Positions 17,293 to 25,960 of a DNA stretch of 64,000 nt are shown piece by piece. Each line of letters begins with the position of its first letter. Within the stretch, counting starts at the first letter, position 1. A program made the translations under genes and the position numbers. The notes under the pieces were generated by a model that worked only from the letters and a program-made list of their open reading frames with translations, searched no databases and was not told the DNA's origin. The DNA lies in the NCBI RefSeq assembly GCF_000612725.1, contig NZ_HG964450.1:914712-978711 (forward strand), read 5' to 3'. The DNA is from Mycolicibacterium austroafricanum (GTDB taxonomy: Bacteria; Actinomycetota; Actinomycetes; Mycobacteriales; Mycobacteriaceae).

Positions 17293-18908
17293 AATGTCCT
17301 TTCAGGGGTTGTTGTTCGATTCGGTGTTGATTTGCTTGCACTGAGCCGCAATTCGGTTCTGCGGATCTTGCCCGTGGCGTTGCGGGGGATGGCGTCGATC
17401 ACCTCGAAGTACTTGGGGATTTTGTAGCGCGCCAGTTCGGTGGACAACGCCGTGCGTGCGGACTCCTCATCGAAGCCGGAATCTTCAGGAACCACGTAGG
17501 CCAGTCCGACCTCACCCCACTTGTCATCGGGCACGCCGACTACGGCCGCCGACGCGATTCCGGGCAGACGTTCCAATGCGGCCTCGACTTCGACCGGATA
17601 GATGTTCTCACCGCCGGAGATGATGATGTCCTTGACGCGGTCGACCACGGCGGCCAGACCGTCCTCGCCGGTGGCGATGACGTCGCCGGTCCGATACCAA
17701 CCGTCGTCCGTCAACGCCGCAGCGGTGTCGTCCTCGCGCTGCCAGTAGCCCGCGAACATGTGCGGTCCGCGCACGACGAGTTCCCCGGACTCTCCGGGGC
17801 GCGGCGGTCGCGCGCGACCGTCGTCGATCATCGCCACGTCGGTGAAGAAGTGCGGCACGCCGATCGCGGTGGGTCGGCCCGCGGCCGTCTGGTCGGTGGC
17901 CATGTAGACACCGGCGGCGGCCTCGGTCATGCCGTAGCCCTGGAGTAGGGGTACACCGCGACGCAGCCACTCGACGGCGACCCGCTCCTGCACCGGGGAA
18001 CCTCCGTACACCACGGTGCGCAGCGAAGTGAGATCCGTTGCCTCCCAATTAGGATGGTCGCACAACATCTGCAGGATCGTCGGGACCGCGGAGAATCCGG
18101 TCACTCTACCGACGGTGATCGCATTCAGAACCACCGCGGGATCAAAACGGCTGACCGGGCGCACCTGTCCGCCCTTGAACAGGGTGGGCAGGGTGACCTG
18201 ACCCAAACCCGTCACGTGGAAGATCGGAGCGATGCACAACGTCCGGTCGCTGGACGTGACGTCGAAGTGTGCCAGCTGGTTCACGGTGTTGAACGTGACG
18301 TTGCGATGAGTCAGCACAGCACCTTTGGGTGCGCCGGTGGTCCCCGACGTGTACAGGATCAGGCAGGGGTCGTCGAAGTCCACGGCGGGGAATGCACCAT
18401 CGGGTCGACCCTCCTCGACGAACAGTTCGTAGGGCCGATGCGCCGCGTCGAGATTCGCGTCCTCCAGGGCCAGGACGGTCCTCAACGGCGCCGGTGACGA
18501 ACCGATCTCGTTGACGATCTGCGCATGGCTGGCGGCGACGACGACGAGCACGCTCGCTCCACTGTCGTCGAGTATGTAGGCGATCTCGCGGGCGGTCAAC
18601 CTGGTGTTGAGCGGAACGAAGACCCCGCCCGCCAACCCCGTGGCGAACAGCGCTTCGAACGCGCTCACGTCGTTGGGCCCGAGATAGGCGACGCGCCCAC
18701 CGGGCGCCAAACCGTCCGTGAGCAGTGCCGCCGCGAGTCGCGCAGTGCGCCTGGCCAATTCGCCGTAACTGAGACTGCGACCGTCCTGGACCAGGGCGGT
18801 GGCGTCGGCGTTGATGCGGGCGCGGCGCCACGGCCAACTGCCGAGCCCGTAGTTGTGTCCACCCGCGTACAACGCGGCGTCCAGTCCCACCGTGGTCGGG
18901 GTGCTCAC
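17289..18908 (-). CDS. couL: Acyl-CoA ligase (AMP-forming), CouL-type hydroxycinnamate-CoA ligase by context
   Basis: 539 residues from GTG 18908, which overlaps the amidohydrolase stop by 4 nt. ANL superfamily motifs are complete: P-loop-like LYTSGTTGAPKGA, LLQGYGMTEAA, GWYRTGDV, and the C-terminal catalytic lysine in RNATGKIRR. It would activate p-coumarate, ferulate or related acids with ATP and CoA. Assignment to hydroxycinnamates rests on the neighbouring hydratase, SDR and amidohydrolase, the set known as CouLMNO. Medium-chain or other aryl acids remain possible. Confidence 0.83.
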   Translation of the reverse strand: MSTPTTVGLDAALYAGGHNYGLGSWPWRRARINADATALVQDGRSLSYGELARRTARLAAALLTDGLAPGGRVAYLGPNDVSAFEALFATGLAGGVFVPLNTRLTAREIAYILDDSGASVLVVVAASHAQIVNEIGSSPAPLRTVLALEDANLDAAHRPYELFVEEGRPDGAFPAVDFDDPCLILYTSGTTGAPKGAVLTHRNVTFNTVNQLAHFDVTSSDRTLCIAPIFHVTGLGQVTLPTLFKGGQVRPVSRFDPAVVLNAITVGRVTGFSAVPTILQMLCDHPNWEATDLTSLRTVVYGGSPVQERVAVEWLRRGVPLLQGYGMTEAAAGVYMATDQTAAGRPTAIGVPHFFTDVAMIDDGRARPPRPGESGELVVRGPHMFAGYWQREDDTAAALTDDGWYRTGDVIATGEDGLAAVVDRVKDIIISGGENIYPVEVEAALERLPGIASAAVVGVPDDKWGEVGLAYVVPEDSGFDEESARTALSTELARYKIPKYFEVIDAIPRNATGKIRRTELRLSASKSTPNRTTTPERTL

Positions 18909-19789
18909 GGTGTGCCGAGTTTCAGCGCGGCGATGGCGTTGTGCTTGACGATCAGCGGGCGGACCTCGTCCTTGATCGGCAGGTCCGCGAAGTCCTTCAT
19001 CCACCGGTCCGGGCTGATGAGCGGGAAGTCGGAGCCGAACAGCACCTTGTGCTTGAGCAGGCTGTTGGCGTACTGCACCAACTGCGGGGGGAAGTACTTC
19101 GGGGACCACCCCGACAGGTCGATGTACACGTTGGGCTTGTGGGTCGCCACGGCGAGGGCCTCGTCCTGCCAGGGGAACGAGGGGTGCGCGATGATGATGG
19201 TCAGTCCGGGGAAACGGGCGGCGACCTCGTCGAGCGCCATCGGATTGCTGTAGCGCAATCGGATTCCGCCGCCACCGGGAAGACCGGCGCCGATGCCGGT
19301 CTGTCCCGAGTGGAACAGCGCCACCATTCCGAGTTCCTCGAGCGCTTCGTAGAGCGGGAACACCGCCGGGTCGTCGGGCCAGAACGCCTGCAGGCTGGGG
19401 TGGAACTTGAACCCCCGCACCCCGTGCTCGGAGACCAGCGCGCGAGCCTCCTCCACGCCGGCGGCCCCCTTGGCCGGATCGACGCTACCGAAGGGGATCA
19501 GCACATCGGGGTGTCGGCGCGCGGCGGCGGCGATGTCCTCATTGCGGATCCGGCGATGCCCCAGGGCCGACTCGGCGTCGACGGTGAACACGACCGCGGC
19601 CATGTCGCGTTCGCGGTAATAGGCCGCCAGCTCGTCGAGATTCGGTGGTCCCGACTCCGCGCCGAAGTACTTGTCTGCACCGGCGCGCAGCGGCTCGGGT
19701 AGCGAATAATGTCCGCAGCCGTCCGTTTCGGCGTGCGTATGTACGTCGATCGCGACGATGCGGTCGAGATCCAGACCGGTGGCACCCAT
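18905..19789 (-). CDS. couO: Amidohydrolase-superfamily C-C hydrolase, CouO-like (aryl-beta-ketoacyl-CoA hydrolase)
   Basis: 294 residues. Metal-site motifs of the amidohydrolase superfamily: HxH in IDVHTHAE, a lysine/histidine in RGFKFHPS, histidine in IIAHPSFPW and the late aspartate in FGSDFPLIS. Most proteins of this COG2159 branch are decarboxylases, but CouO of Rhodococcus jostii hydrolyses 4-hydroxyphenyl-beta-ketopropionyl-CoA to 4-hydroxybenzoate and acetyl-CoA. Position between the CoA ligase and SDR supports the CouO role. Feruloyl-derived substrate would give vanillate. Confidence 0.8.
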   Translation of the reverse strand: MGATGLDLDRIVAIDVHTHAETDGCGHYSLPEPLRAGADKYFGAESGPPNLDELAAYYRERDMAAVVFTVDAESALGHRRIRNEDIAAAARRHPDVLIPFGSVDPAKGAAGVEEARALVSEHGVRGFKFHPSLQAFWPDDPAVFPLYEALEELGMVALFHSGQTGIGAGLPGGGGIRLRYSNPMALDEVAARFPGLTIIIAHPSFPWQDEALAVATHKPNVYIDLSGWSPKYFPPQLVQYANSLLKHKVLFGSDFPLISPDRWMKDFADLPIKDEVRPLIVKHNAIAALKLGTP

Positions 19790-19791
19790 CG

Positions 19792-20709
19792 TCACGCGTT
19801 GGCGGTTGTCGGGATCTGCGGGAGTGCGATGCCGTAGGTCTGCTGCTGCTCGCCGATGCTGGAGTCGAACGCCTCGGCGATGGCGTCGGCACTCCAACCG
19901 CCGTCGTGAAACGCCGACGCGATCTCGGCCGGATGCGACCAGAGCGCCAACCGGTCACCGCCGATGCCGATGCACTGACCGGTGACGTGTGCGGACGCGT
20001 CCGATGCCAGATACACCACGAGACCCGCGACGTCCTCCGCCGTGCCGAACGACGCCGCACGGCGCACGACCGAGGGAATAGGCTTGCCCGCCTTCAGATC
20101 TTCGACGTAGGGAGCGAGGAACGGGATCGTTTCGGTCATGGCGGTGGCCGCATTGGGAATGATCGCGTTGACGGTGACGTTCGCCTTGGCGCACTCCATG
20201 GCCCAGGTCCGCGCCATCGCGGCGATGCCTGCTTTAGCCGCTGCGTAGTTCGTCTGCCCGAAGTTTCCGCGCTGGCCGGCGGGTGAGCCGGCGAGGATCA
20301 GGCGTCCCCCCTCCTTGGCCTCGCGGAAGTGACGCACCGCCTCGCGGGCACACAGGAAAGTTCCGCGCAGGTGTACCGCGATGACCGCGTCGAAGTCCTC
20401 GGCGCTCATGTTCCACAGCACCTTGTCCCGCAGGATGCCTGCGTTGGTCACGACGGCGTCGAGGCGGCCGAACTCGGCGACGGCGCGTTCGACCAGTCCG
20501 GAAGCGGCCTCCTCGGTGCCGACGGCCACCGTGTGGGCGACCGCACGACCACCGGCGGCGACGATGGACTCCGCGGCGGCCTGTGCGACGTCGTCGTTCA
20601 CGTCGTTGACCACTACCGCTGCTCCGGCGGCGGCGAGCGCCTGTGCGTACGCCAGCCCGAGGCCTCGCCCGCTACCCGTGACGATCGCGACCTTGCTATT
20701 CAGATCCAT
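19792..20709 (-). CDS. couN: SDR-family dehydrogenase, CouN-type 3-hydroxyacyl-CoA dehydrogenase by context
   Basis: 305 residues. Rossmann motif TGSGRGLGLAYAQ, structural NAG (VTNAGILRDK), and catalytic YxxxK in TNYAAAKAG are intact. The length and C-terminal extension resemble hydroxyacyl-CoA dehydrogenases of the 17beta-HSD4 type. In the Cou-like route it would oxidise the 3-hydroxyacyl-CoA made by the hydratase to the beta-ketoacyl-CoA cleaved by the amidohydrolase. Two bases separate it from the amidohydrolase gene. Confidence 0.82.
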   Translation of the reverse strand: MDLNSKVAIVTGSGRGLGLAYAQALAAAGAAVVVNDVNDDVAQAAAESIVAAGGRAVAHTVAVGTEEAASGLVERAVAEFGRLDAVVTNAGILRDKVLWNMSAEDFDAVIAVHLRGTFLCAREAVRHFREAKEGGRLILAGSPAGQRGNFGQTNYAAAKAGIAAMARTWAMECAKANVTVNAIIPNAATAMTETIPFLAPYVEDLKAGKPIPSVVRRAASFGTAEDVAGLVVYLASDASAHVTGQCIGIGGDRLALWSHPAEIASAFHDGGWSADAIAEAFDSSIGEQQQTYGIALPQIPTTANA

Positions 20710-20743
20710 TACTCGGCTTTCCTTTTCGTGGGTGTGCCCGCGG

Positions 20744-21850
20744 TCAGAACCGCAGCACCGGCTTGATCGCCGCGCCGCTGATCATGTCGGCGACGGCGGA
20801 GTTGATATCGGTGAAGTCGTAGAAGCTGACGAGCTTGTCCAGGGGGAATCGCCCCGAAGCAACCAGGTCGACCAGCACGGGAATCAACGTCTGAATTTCG
20901 CTGTCCCCCAGTGTCAATCCGACGACGCTGCGGCCGGGGATCATCGCGTTGACGTCGAGTTCGACGGTGGTGCCGAACGGCGGCGCTCCGACGATCACGG
21001 ATGTGCCCCGCGGCGCGAGGGCGTCCACCGTGGTGCGGAGAACGCCGACGTTGCCGGTGGTTTCGACCGCGCCGTGCACGCCCAGTCCCCCCGTGATGGT
21101 CGTGACGGCATCGCCGACGTCCTCGGTGGTGGCGTCGATCGTGTGCGTGGCACCGAGGGACTTGGCCAACTCCAGTCGTGCGGGGACCCGGTCCACGGCG
21201 ATGATGCTGGCAGCCGGGGTCAGCCGGGCCGCCATGACCGCTGACAGTCCCACCGCGCCCGCACCCGTGATCAGGATGTGCTGGCCCGGAGCGGGTTTCA
21301 GTACGTTCCAGACCGCGCCGGCTCCGGTCTGGACGCCGCAGCCCAGCGGAGCCAGCAGCTCCAGCGGCGCCGCCGGATCGACCTTGACGACGCTGCGCTC
21401 GTTGACGACGGCGAGACGGGCGAAGGAGGACTGTCCGAAGAAGTGTCCGCCGAGCGCGTGTTCGCCGCGTGCGATGGGACTGGTGCCGTCGGGACGGGTG
21501 CCTCCGATCAGGTTCAGCGGCAACCAGGTTCGGCAGTAGGCGGGGTGTCCGTCTCGGCAGCTGTCACACGCACCGCAGGAGGCGAAACTGCAGAGTACGT
21601 GGTCTCCGGGCGTCACTCCGCGCACGGCGGCGCCGACGCGTTCCACGATGCCGGCGCCCTCGTGTCCCAGCACACCGGGCAGCGGGAAGGGCAGCGCTCC
21701 CGAGGCGACGCCCAGGTCGGTATGGCACACTCCCGCCGCGACGACGCGCACCAGTACTTCGTGAGACTGCGGTTCGTCGAGTTGAACCTCGCCGAGTTCA
21801 AATGCAGCACCGCCTGTTTCGACGACGGCGGCGGTAGTGGTGATCGTCAT
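20744..21850 (-). CDS. Zinc-dependent aryl-alcohol dehydrogenase
   Basis: 368 residues of the zinc-containing MDR family. Catalytic zinc ligands lie in GVCHTDLG and GHEGAG, the structural zinc cysteines in CGACDSCRDGHPAYC, and the NAD fold in ITGAGAVGLSAV. Close in style to benzyl/aryl-alcohol dehydrogenases. Between the Cou-like genes and an aldehyde dehydrogenase, and near a eugenol oxidase, it is predicted to oxidise coniferyl/coumaryl alcohol or vanillyl/4-hydroxybenzyl alcohol to the aldehyde. Confidence 0.85.
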   Translation of the reverse strand: MTITTTAAVVETGGAAFELGEVQLDEPQSHEVLVRVVAAGVCHTDLGVASGALPFPLPGVLGHEGAGIVERVGAAVRGVTPGDHVLCSFASCGACDSCRDGHPAYCRTWLPLNLIGGTRPDGTSPIARGEHALGGHFFGQSSFARLAVVNERSVVKVDPAAPLELLAPLGCGVQTGAGAVWNVLKPAPGQHILITGAGAVGLSAVMAARLTPAASIIAVDRVPARLELAKSLGATHTIDATTEDVGDAVTTITGGLGVHGAVETTGNVGVLRTTVDALAPRGTSVIVGAPPFGTTVELDVNAMIPGRSVVGLTLGDSEIQTLIPVLVDLVASGRFPLDKLVSFYDFTDINSAVADMISGAAIKPVLRF

Positions 21851-21877
21851 GGTGGCTCCTCAGCTCTCTCGCGTGTC

Positions 21878-23362
21878 CTACAGCGCGATCACGACGGACT
21901 TGGTCTTGGTGTAGGACTCGAGTACTTCGGGGCCGTATTCGCGGCCGAACCCGGACTGCTTGACTCCGCCGAACGGGATCGCGGGATCCAGCAGGGCCCA
22001 GTCGTTCACCCAGACGATGCCGGCGTGCAATTCCGCGGCGACGCGGTGTGCGCGGCCGATGTCAGCGGTCTGCAATCCGGACGCCAGCCCGTACGGCGTG
22101 CTGTTCGCCAGTGCGATCGCCTCGGCCTCGTCGGTGAAGGACTGCACGGTCAGGACCGGTCCGAAGATCTCCTCCTGGACGACGGGGCTGTCGTTGTGCA
22201 CGTCGGCGATCACGGTGGGCGCATAGAAGAATCCCCCACCCGCGTCGATACGGCTTCCACCGGTGACGACGCGTGCACCCCCGGTACGGGCCTGGCTCAC
22301 GTAGTCGTCGACCTTCTGCAGATGCCGCTCGGCAACCATCGGACCCATGAGCGTCGTGGTGTCGAAGGGGTCGCCGACGGGCACGGTGGGCACCGCCTCG
22401 GCCAGGATTCCCAGCACGGTCTCGTAGATCTCCGCGGCGACGAGCAGGCGCGGACCGCCCATGCAGAACTGGCCGGCGTTGAACGTGAATGCCTTGATGA
22501 TCGCTGGAATCGCGCGCTCGAGGTCGGCGTCGGCGAACACGATGTTCGCAGCGTTACCACCCAGCTCGAGGGTGATGGGCTTGAGCGCCTCACCCGCCAG
22601 AGCTCCGGCGTGGCGGCCGATTCCCGTCGACCCGGTGAATGCGATCTTGTTGACGTCGGGGTGCCGCAGGAGCGTCTCGCCGACAACCTGACCCGGACCG
22701 GTGACGACGTTGAGAACACCAGCGGGGACACCTGCCTCGCTGAGGATCTCCGCCATCACCAGAGCACTGAGCGGCGTCTCGTCGGACGGCTTGTGGACCA
22801 CGGTGTTACCCGCTGCCAGTGCGGGTGCGAGTTTGGTGCTCGACAGGATCAGGGGGAAGTTGAACGGCGTGATGGCGCCAACGACACCCAGCGGTTCCCT
22901 GCGGGTGTAGGCGTGTGCGGGAAGGGGCGTCGGCCGGGTGTGCCCACCCAGTGTGTGCGCCAGGGCTGCAGCGTACTCGTACTGATCAGCGGCGGTTAAC
23001 ACGTCGACCGGTCGGCACAGCGTGACCGGTTTGCCGACGTCGATACTCTCGACGGCCACCAACTCGTCGGCGCGGCTGCGGATGAGTTCGGACGCACGGG
23101 TCAGCACCCTGGCCCGCTCCCGCGCGGGGAGGTCCGACCACCGACCGTCGTCGAACGCCGTACGCGCCGCCAACACGGCGGCGTCGACGTCGGCGGCCTC
23201 CGCCGCTGCTACTCGGGTGATGACCTCGCCGGTGGCGGGATCGAGAACCTCGGTCTGCCGGCCGCCGTCAGCGCCGCGCCAGCGCCCGTCGATGAACAGC
23301 CCGTAGGACTCAGCCAGCTCGGGACGCGGAACGGTGGTCGGGGCTTCGGTGGTGGTGGTCAT
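21878..23362 (-). CDS. Aldehyde dehydrogenase (coniferaldehyde/vanillin-type by context)
   Basis: 494 residues from ATG 23362. Key motifs: FTGSTGIGRH, glutamate in LELGGNAAN, cysteine in NAGQFCMGG, and EEIFGPVLTV. It is first in the minus-strand operon that continues with the alcohol dehydrogenase and the Cou-like genes. Predicted to convert hydroxycinnamaldehydes to coumarate/ferulate, or benzaldehydes to benzoates. The second ALDH in the window (6229-7668) differs and probably serves another aldehyde. Confidence 0.86.
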   Translation of the reverse strand: MTTTTEAPTTVPRPELAESYGLFIDGRWRGADGGRQTEVLDPATGEVITRVAAAEAADVDAAVLAARTAFDDGRWSDLPARERARVLTRASELIRSRADELVAVESIDVGKPVTLCRPVDVLTAADQYEYAAALAHTLGGHTRPTPLPAHAYTRREPLGVVGAITPFNFPLILSSTKLAPALAAGNTVVHKPSDETPLSALVMAEILSEAGVPAGVLNVVTGPGQVVGETLLRHPDVNKIAFTGSTGIGRHAGALAGEALKPITLELGGNAANIVFADADLERAIPAIIKAFTFNAGQFCMGGPRLLVAAEIYETVLGILAEAVPTVPVGDPFDTTTLMGPMVAERHLQKVDDYVSQARTGGARVVTGGSRIDAGGGFFYAPTVIADVHNDSPVVQEEIFGPVLTVQSFTDEAEAIALANSTPYGLASGLQTADIGRAHRVAAELHAGIVWVNDWALLDPAIPFGGVKQSGFGREYGPEVLESYTKTKSVVIAL

Positions 23363-23414
23363 GGACGTTCCTTCGCTATCGCTGCTGACGCCAGGTTTGC
23401 GTGGGCAAGGCTCA

Positions 23415-23446
23415 CCGGCCGGCGGGATCGGCACGCCGGCCGGCGG
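23415..23446. repeat. Direct repeat CCGGCCGGCGG, two copies 21 bp apart
   Basis: CCGGCCGGCGG at 23415-23425 and again at 23436-23446, in the 182-bp divergent gap between the aldehyde dehydrogenase operon and the MarR gene. Start-to-start spacing of 21 bp is two helical turns, so a protein could bind both on one face. Could also be chance in GC-rich DNA. Confidence 0.4.
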
Positions 23447-23544
23447 TGTCCTGGTGGGGTGCCGTAGCCGTCGCCGACGGCGCCGCGGCCCGTTAGAGTA
23501 GGCAGGAAACCTGATACTCCCGCTACCGATCGGAGCGCGCCGCT

Positions 23545-23994
23545 GTGACCGCAGTGGAATCTGAAGGTGTTGGCCACCAGCAGCATCCGTCGTTGCTGTA
23601 CGCGATCAAGCAGGTCGAATTGGCAATCAGGTCGCACCTCGACACGCTCTTGAAGCCGTACGGCATCACGGCTCTGCAGTACACGGCGCTGACGGTGTTG
23701 CAGCACAGTGCTGACCTTTCGGCCGCTGATCTGGCGCGCCGTTCGTTCGTCACGGCCCAGTCGATGGGCGAGATGGTCGACACTCTGCAGCGGCAGGGGC
23801 TGGTCAGCAGGCATACCGATCCTCAACACCGTCGCCGGATGCTGATGACCCTCACCGCCGACGGTCGCCGACTGCTGGCCGAATGCGATGACGCCGTCAA
23901 CGCCCTGGAGGCTGCCATGGTCGCCGGTCTGAGCTGGCGCCAGCGTCGAGCCCTGCGCGTCTACCTGGACAGCTGCCGAGCCGCGCTGCACTGA
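23545..23994 (+). CDS. MarR-family regulator (CouR-like by context)
   Basis: 149 residues from GTG 23545. Winged-helix pattern of MarR: YGITALQYTALTVLQHSADLSAADLARRSFVTAQSMGEMVDTLQ and wing DPQHRRRMLMTLTADGRRLL. It is divergent from the ALDH-ADH-Cou-like operon. In Rhodococcus CouR is a MarR repressor released by p-coumaroyl-CoA; the same logic is inferred here. Sits convergent and 23 bp from the eugenol oxidase gene. Confidence 0.85.
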   Translation: MTAVESEGVGHQQHPSLLYAIKQVELAIRSHLDTLLKPYGITALQYTALTVLQHSADLSAADLARRSFVTAQSMGEMVDTLQRQGLVSRHTDPQHRRRMLMTLTADGRRLLAECDDAVNALEAAMVAGLSWRQRRALRVYLDSCRAALH

Positions 23995-24017
23995 CCGCAC
24001 CCCGGCGGTGGTCGCCG

Positions 24018-25601
24018 TCATCGGTGCGACGCGTCCCTGAGGTGCTTCGGCCACACACCCGACTTGCCCGGAGCGATAACACCGTTGGGGTCGAGTGCGT
24101 CCTTGATCTGCTCGTGAAACTTGAGCAGCGCGCCGTCGCCCCAATTGAAGGTGGCCATGACCTCGTCCATGAGCGCGTTGTGGGTACGGTATTCGCCGTA
24201 GCCGGCTTCGGCGGCCTCGCGAACGAGGACGCGCGTCATCTGCAGAGCCTCTTCACGGACGTCGGGCTGCGTGGTGTCGTAGACGAACAGGCACACGTGG
24301 TGCATCTCGCGCAGGCCGATGATGAATTGCGCCGCGTAGTCCTTGTTGTAGTCGTTGGCGCGGTCGCGAACCATCGTGAACTGCCTGAGCGCATCACGGC
24401 CATCGGGGGCCGACACCGGCGAGAAGCAGATGTGGCCGCCGTTGGGCACCCAATTGAGCAGTTCCAACTCGTCGAGACTCGGGACGCCGTTGTTGATCTT
24501 GTGACGATCCTGGAGCACGTGGCCACCGCGGTCGTTCCGCTCGTCGTTCGTGAAGAACCGCGCTCCGGAGATCTGGCCGAACGCCTCGCGGATCATGCCG
24601 TAGTACATCTCGATCACCGGCGGGGGTCCGTAGAGTGTGCCGTAGAAGTTCCAGTAGCCCAGGTCCAGTTCGCGTTTCATCGTTTCGATCGCCTCGGCGG
24701 GCATCGGACCCTCGCCGTCGAACCACTCACTGCGCCGCGAGACCGCGGCGGCGTCCATGAAGATGTTGCGCAGTACCGGGACGTTCTGCAGCGGCGCCAT
24801 GTTGATGCGCAGCGGCAACATGATGTCAATGATCTGCTCGAGATCCTCCTCGCGATCGAAGGTGATCAGGAAGGACTGCGAGCCCGGCGGTTTGGGCATC
24901 AACGCGATACCCATCTTGGTCACGATGCCGAGGTTGGACTGAGTGAAGAGACCGTCGGGATACGGGCCGAAACCGTACGGGAACAGCTGCCAGGTGTTGC
25001 TGCCGGGCAGTGCGCCCATCCCGGTGCGCATGACATCACCCTGTGGCAGAACGACTTCCAGACCGGTCTGCCACATGAAGTGATCGCCGTACGGTGTGTA
25101 GCCGACGCCGCGGTCCAACGCGTTGCCCACGACGCTGCCCCACCCCAGGTCCGGACAGTCGAGCATGAGGTTGATGTTGTTCGCCTGGAGATACTCGTAA
25201 AGGTCGAAGTAGGTCACACCGGGTTCGAGCAGTGCGTACCCGAACCGCTCGTTGACCTCCAGGATCCGGTTCATCCGTTCGCCGGTCTTGACGATCACGG
25301 CACCGGACAGCCGGGGCGAGGCGCCACCGTAGCCGTTGTTCTTACCCGTCGACACCGGTTGCAACGGGATACCGAATTCATTGGCGATCAGGACGATGTC
25401 GCGGACCTGCTCGGTGCTCTCCGGTGACACAACGGCCGACGGCAGGTATTCGATTTCGGCGCCGACCGGATAGGGATCCTGGAAAGCGGCAAGGTCCTGC
25501 TCTGCCGACAACACCCACTTGTCGCCGACGACGTCGCGGAATCGCTGCAGTGCCGCGTCGAAATCCTGCTCGCTGACTCCGGGAGGGAGAATCCGTGCCA
25601 T
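24018..25601 (-). CDS. eugO: Eugenol/vanillyl-alcohol oxidase, VAO-family flavoprotein
   Basis: 527 residues from ATG 25601 (MARILPPGVSEQDFD). Nearly collinear with remembered Rhodococcus jostii RHA1 eugenol oxidase. Counting from this start, the residues of that enzyme's active site fall at the same numbers: Tyr91 (NNGYGG), Asp151 (CPDLGWG), Tyr168 (GVGYTPYG), His390 (PNGGHIC, covalent FAD anchor), Tyr471 and Arg472 (GEYRTHN). Such enzymes oxidise eugenol to coniferyl alcohol and vanillyl alcohol to vanillin with O2, forming H2O2. Upstream in-frame extension to 25700 is not needed. Intact and very likely active. Confidence 0.93.
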   Translation of the reverse strand: MARILPPGVSEQDFDAALQRFRDVVGDKWVLSAEQDLAAFQDPYPVGAEIEYLPSAVVSPESTEQVRDIVLIANEFGIPLQPVSTGKNNGYGGASPRLSGAVIVKTGERMNRILEVNERFGYALLEPGVTYFDLYEYLQANNINLMLDCPDLGWGSVVGNALDRGVGYTPYGDHFMWQTGLEVVLPQGDVMRTGMGALPGSNTWQLFPYGFGPYPDGLFTQSNLGIVTKMGIALMPKPPGSQSFLITFDREEDLEQIIDIMLPLRINMAPLQNVPVLRNIFMDAAAVSRRSEWFDGEGPMPAEAIETMKRELDLGYWNFYGTLYGPPPVIEMYYGMIREAFGQISGARFFTNDERNDRGGHVLQDRHKINNGVPSLDELELLNWVPNGGHICFSPVSAPDGRDALRQFTMVRDRANDYNKDYAAQFIIGLREMHHVCLFVYDTTQPDVREEALQMTRVLVREAAEAGYGEYRTHNALMDEVMATFNWGDGALLKFHEQIKDALDPNGVIAPGKSGVWPKHLRDASHR

Positions 25602-25960
25602 GTTGGTCTGCTCCTCGATCGAGCGCCGTACCGTGCCGCCGTCAGCGGCTGCCGTCGCGCCGGGTTGAACCGTGGAAATGGTCCACGCTCCTTGCGTCAT
25701 CGAGTCTTCCGTTATGCGCGGCGGCCCTCAATCCGCTGTGCGCGGCCAATGACGGCGCGGCGGGAATTTCCGAATGCGCATGTCAAGCCCGTGATCAAGC
25801 ACCGTCGCAACAGTGACTATCCGTATTGCGCGCAACCGAGGAGTCGAGCGTCGGGCGATACCGTGATGTTGAGCGACCACCCTGCCCCGACCGGTGTCAT
25901 GCTTTCGTTCAGTGAAATTCGGGGGTGGGTGAACGGTGGCCGATGTCGTTCACTGGCGGT
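25602..25960. other. Divergent intergenic region between eugO and pobA
   Basis: 359 bp without a protein-like frame. It must hold the promoters for the minus-strand oxidase and plus-strand pobA. It contains the palindrome at 25903-25917 near pobA and two copies of TGCGCGGC (25715, 25739) nearer the oxidase gene. Confidence 0.5.
25903..25917. promoter_or_regulatory. Candidate operator TTTCGTTCAGTGAAA
   Basis: Reverse complement reads TTTCACTGAACGAAA, matching TTTCACTGRNYGAAA. It ends 43 bp before the pobA start codon, a promoter-proximal position suited to an IclR-family regulator such as PobR/PcaR. Confidence 0.6.

Noticed and set aside
21278..22999. Plus-strand frame of 573 codons across the alcohol and aldehyde dehydrogenase genes
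   Set aside because: Shadow of two strongly supported minus-strand enzymes; composition is not protein-like.
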